DNA of 13,393 nt from CAZZEX01 sp964653285 (GTDB taxonomy: Bacteria > Chloroflexota > Anaerolineae > B4-G1). Location: the NCBI GenBank assembly GCA_964653285.1, contig CAZZEX010000118.1:1-13393 (forward strand), in the 5' to 3' direction. Positions 11,178 to 13,393 of this stretch are shown in pieces. The notes beneath the pieces are model-generated. The model had not been told where the DNA came from. It was given only the letters and a program-made list of their open reading frames with translations, and did no database searches. Position 1 is the first letter of the stretch, and each line of letters begins with the position of its first letter. Both the position numbers and the translations under genes were made by a program.

Positions 11178-13393
11178 CTACGGAGTCCCCTCCACCACCG
11201 CACTCTCCTCCTCCGTCAACCCGTACAACCGGTACACGATGAGGTCAATGAGCCGGTCGGCGGCGGCGATACGTGCCAGCAGCGGGCGCAATGTCTCCAT
11301 TGAGGTCTCCCAGGCGGCGCGAATTTTGGCGGCGGGCTCGTTCCTATAGGCCTCCACGTCCAGGTCCACCCTGGGCAGTTTGCGCTGGTTGCGCTTGAGC
11401 ACCCGCTGCATCTCGGTCCAGTCGTGCTCGTAGTAGCGGCGCAGGTTGGTCTTGAGTGCCCACTGGTCAACCGGCCGGCCGGTGTACTCCGCCAGCCAAT
11501 CGAGGAAGGTACGCACCTCGGCCTGTTTCTGCTTGTGCATCTCGATCATCCGCCCGGCCAGGTGGGCCAGCAGATCGTGGACGACGTCGGATTGCTCGGG
11601 CTCGGCCGACAGGCGGGCGTCCAACCAGCGGCCGAGGGGGGAGTTTGGATCACGAAACTGGCGAAAGTCCGCGAAAGGCGCGAAATCCCCTTTCGCGTTT
11701 CGCGCCTTTCGCGCTACTTCGTGCTTTTCGTGGTCCAGAGCCTCCCCCACCAGCCGCTCCCGCTCCTCCGGCGGGGTAGCGAAGGTGATGCATGGGATGG
11801 GAAGCCGACGCACGTCTTCAGGATAGATGCCCGAGTACGTGCCTTGAAGCGTACCGGTTGCTATGAAACTGGAGAAGTACCAAGTGGCGACTGTTGAGTT
11901 GACAACAGCAGCAATGTATAGAAGATCGTAATTCAGCACTTGCAGGTCAATATCATACTCACCGGACGATTGCAGAGTTCTGATCGTCTCATCCCAAATG
12001 ACAGCGTGGATTATGTTGTCGTTTGTGTAATATCCCTCGGTGTCGTAGCAACTCAGCAGCCTATTGTCTTCGCCACTGATGCGGCGCACCATGAGCTTAG
12101 GCGACTCAAAGAGTTCCGGGAACTTGGGTCTGTGGAAGTACTTACGCTTTGACTCATAGTCCAAATACAACCCTTTCCAAACAACGTCATAACGCGACAG
12201 AGATTCTCCCTCAACATACCGTTTATAGCCTGGAAGTGATGCTCCTCTGTGTATCACATCGCCAGTTGTGAACCTCACTTCGCCACCCGAGCGACTATAG
12301 GCATGAACTCCAAAGGTCGCAAAGCAGAGTGTTCCTAAGCGAATGCTCTGTGCTTCAACTTTTTCTTTGAGCCGTAGGTCATCCTGAGCAATGTCCGTTC
12401 GGAACGAGAGATTCGAGAAAGCCAGAAACTCGGCTTGGTCTATGGTTGTCTTTTTTCCGAAGCCAACCCCCGTGAAGGTATGCACTTCGGTTGGGCTGAT
12501 TGGACTTCCGGGCGATGCAACATAGATCAGGTATTGTCTTGCAACCTCGTTAAAGACTCGATACTCGCCGAAATCGACAAGTAAGGCTAACCAACACTCT
12601 TCCAATATATATCGCCGCATGGCAGTTGCATATTTCTCAAAGCCGAGTGAACTGGGTGTAATGAACGACTGGAATCCCCTAGATCTGACGAGCAAGAGTG
12701 ATTTATAGATGAACATCACGTACAGATCCCAGTGTCCCTGGACGACCTTCGGATAAAGCTCTTCAAGAACTTTCTGTGACTGTGGATCAGAGGACCTCAT
12801 TTCACCGTGCGACACATACGGCGGATTCCCCACCACCGCATCAAACCCCGCCGCGTCCCCCTTGTGCCGGCCGTACTCGTCGAAGAAGACCTCCGGGAAC
12901 TCGATCTCCCAGTGGAAGAAACGCTTCTCCTCCCAGATCTCGTGGGCCTGGGCTAGATACGCCTCGGCCCGGGCGGCCTGCAAGATCACCGGCTGGCCCT
13001 GCGCGTACTGCACGCAGGCGTTGTACATCTCCGGCGCCAGTTCCAGCCCAAAGTAGGTCGCCGTCCACAGGTCGGCGATCCGTCGCCACTTGCGCCGCTC
13101 CCGCTCCACCGTCTCCTCAAACAGCCGCTCCTTCTCCTTGACGCTCACCAGGTCGGCCGTCTCGTACTCCCCAATCTGGCGCATCGCCCCCACGACGCGG
13201 TACATGTCCTGGGTGAAGGCGCTTTCGTCCCACATCGCCAACTGCTGCGGTTCGGCCTCCCCCCCTTTCTTCTTCCGCCGCTTCTTCCTCACCAGCAGCG
13301 CCTGCAGATCGGCCACCCGCGCCCCGATGAGTGAGTTCCCGCAGCGCAGGTGGTGGTCCAGGAACGAGAGCGGCTTGCCCCTGGCGACCGTCG
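11178..13393 (-). CDS. Type IIG restriction-methylation enzyme (5' end beyond window)
   Basis: The visible 737 residues are the C-terminal part of a fused restriction endonuclease and adenine methyltransferase of the Eco57I-like type. The frame runs open to the right edge (GKPLSFLDHHLRCGNSLIGA), so a GTG at 13316 is not the real start. Motif IV NPPY (12816-12827, in FDAVVGNPPYVSH) marks the N6-adenine methyltransferase. Next comes a target-recognition region with SFITPSSLGFEKYATAM and a TaqI-type specificity domain (IYPEDVRRLPIP). The C-terminal helical region carries SEPEQSDVVHDLLAH-like sequence, RMIEMHKQKQ, WLAEYTGRPVD and YRLYGLTEEE. A palindromic element at 11651-11732 encodes DHEKHEVARKARNAKG and the residues after it, inserted in frame. 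The nuclease domain should lie upstream, outside the window. The 3' end is duplicated at 9169-9800. Confidence 0.88.
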   Translation of the reverse strand, partial: TVARGKPLSFLDHHLRCGNSLIGARVADLQALLVRKKRRKKKGGEAEPQQLAMWDESAFTQDMYRVVGAMRQIGEYETADLVSVKEKERLFEETVERERRKWRRIADLWTATYFGLELAPEMYNACVQYAQGQPVILQAARAEAYLAQAHEIWEEKRFFHWEIEFPEVFFDEYGRHKGDAAGFDAVVGNPPYVSHGEMRSSDPQSQKVLEELYPKVVQGHWDLYVMFIYKSLLLVRSRGFQSFITPSSLGFEKYATAMRRYILEECWLALLVDFGEYRVFNEVARQYLIYVASPGSPISPTEVHTFTGVGFGKKTTIDQAEFLAFSNLSFRTDIAQDDLRLKEKVEAQSIRLGTLCFATFGVHAYSRSGGEVRFTTGDVIHRGASLPGYKRYVEGESLSRYDVVWKGLYLDYESKRKYFHRPKFPELFESPKLMVRRISGEDNRLLSCYDTEGYYTNDNIIHAVIWDETIRTLQSSGEYDIDLQVLNYDLLYIAAVVNSTVATWYFSSFIATGTLQGTYSGIYPEDVRRLPIPCITFATPPEERERLVGEALDHEKHEVARKARNAKGDFAPFADFRQFRDPNSPLGRWLDARLSAEPEQSDVVHDLLAHLAGRMIEMHKQKQAEVRTFLDWLAEYTGRPVDQWALKTNLRRYYEHDWTEMQRVLKRNQRKLPRVDLDVEAYRNEPAAKIRAAWETSMETLRPLLARIAAADRLIDLIVYRLYGLTEEESAVVEGTP
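11191..11791. repeat. ~600-bp direct repeat, right copy
   Basis: This copy is part of the intact Type IIG gene. Together with 9179-9779 it flanks the three-gene plus-strand operon. Confidence 0.9.
11651..11732. repeat. Palindromic CGAAA/TTTCG element in the Type IIG gene
   Basis: Perfect 16-bp arms CGCGAAAGGCGCGAAA (11670-11685) and TTTCGCGCCTTTCGCG (11698-11713) lie inside a longer palindrome bounded by CACGAAA and TTTCGTG. It is read through as protein. Repeats of this CACGAAA type, giving HEKHE-like peptides, recur in environmental bacteria; that comparison is from memory. Confidence 0.85.

Noticed and set aside
13316..13393. GTG at 13316 as true start of the Type IIG gene
   Set aside because: The frame continues upstream to the edge with family-typical sequence (PLSFLDHHLRCGNSLIGA), and the methylase N-terminus is still missing.

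Overview
The window is a high-GC bacterial segment. The gene families, the many short palindromic repeats and the density of conflict-type genes suggest an environmental bacterium such as a Chloroflexota member. That placement is an inference from overall character; no marker gene is present. Apart from an ABC exporter at the left edge, almost everything looks like a defence or accessory island. No transposase, integrase, tRNA, rRNA or CRISPR array is visible.

Left part (1-6950, all minus strand). Positions 1-1578 hold the 5' part of an ABC exporter that runs off the left edge, with a palindromic element inserted in frame between its first two membrane helices. A tightly packed three-gene operon then reads leftward from 6950. 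It encodes an LSDAT/SLOG-type nucleotide-binding protein, a small RipA/SLATT-like membrane protein, and a 1143-residue protein with a DUF4062 domain, a STAND-type P-loop ATPase and twelve near-identical ~37-residue helical repeats. Downstream of its stop, at 1922-2243, a recognisable TPR tail persists behind a frameshift and two in-frame stops, so the 3' end of this gene has decayed.

Middle part (6998-9107). A 162-bp module occurs twice, at 6998-7159 and 8192-8353. Each copy ends on an extended -10 promoter pointing left. One copy drives the LSDAT operon. The other drives a three-cistron operon of a short UPF0175-like protein, an MNT nucleotidyltransferase antitoxin and a HEPN (HepT) RNase toxin, each overlapping the next by 4 nt. 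Just right of the second copy, a near-consensus plus-strand promoter and an intrinsic terminator about 105 nt apart predict a small RNA. Its 3' end is antisense to the end of a DUF3800 gene (8481-9107).

Right part (9169-13393). A Type IIG restriction-methylation enzyme (minus strand, running off the right edge) ends at 11178. A ~600-bp copy of its 3' end, about 89% identical as protein, sits at 9169-9800. Between these direct repeats lies a plus-strand operon with its own promoter: DUF3467 protein, an unrecognised protein, and a HEPN-like protein. Recombination between the repeats would excise exactly this operon.

Taken together, the window looks like stacked conflict modules: a nucleotide-sensor/membrane/STAND system, a HEPN-MNT toxin-antitoxin, a HEPN-containing cassette and a Type IIG enzyme. 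Two of the modules are bracketed by direct repeats. Family names are recognition from sequence by eye; no database search was run.
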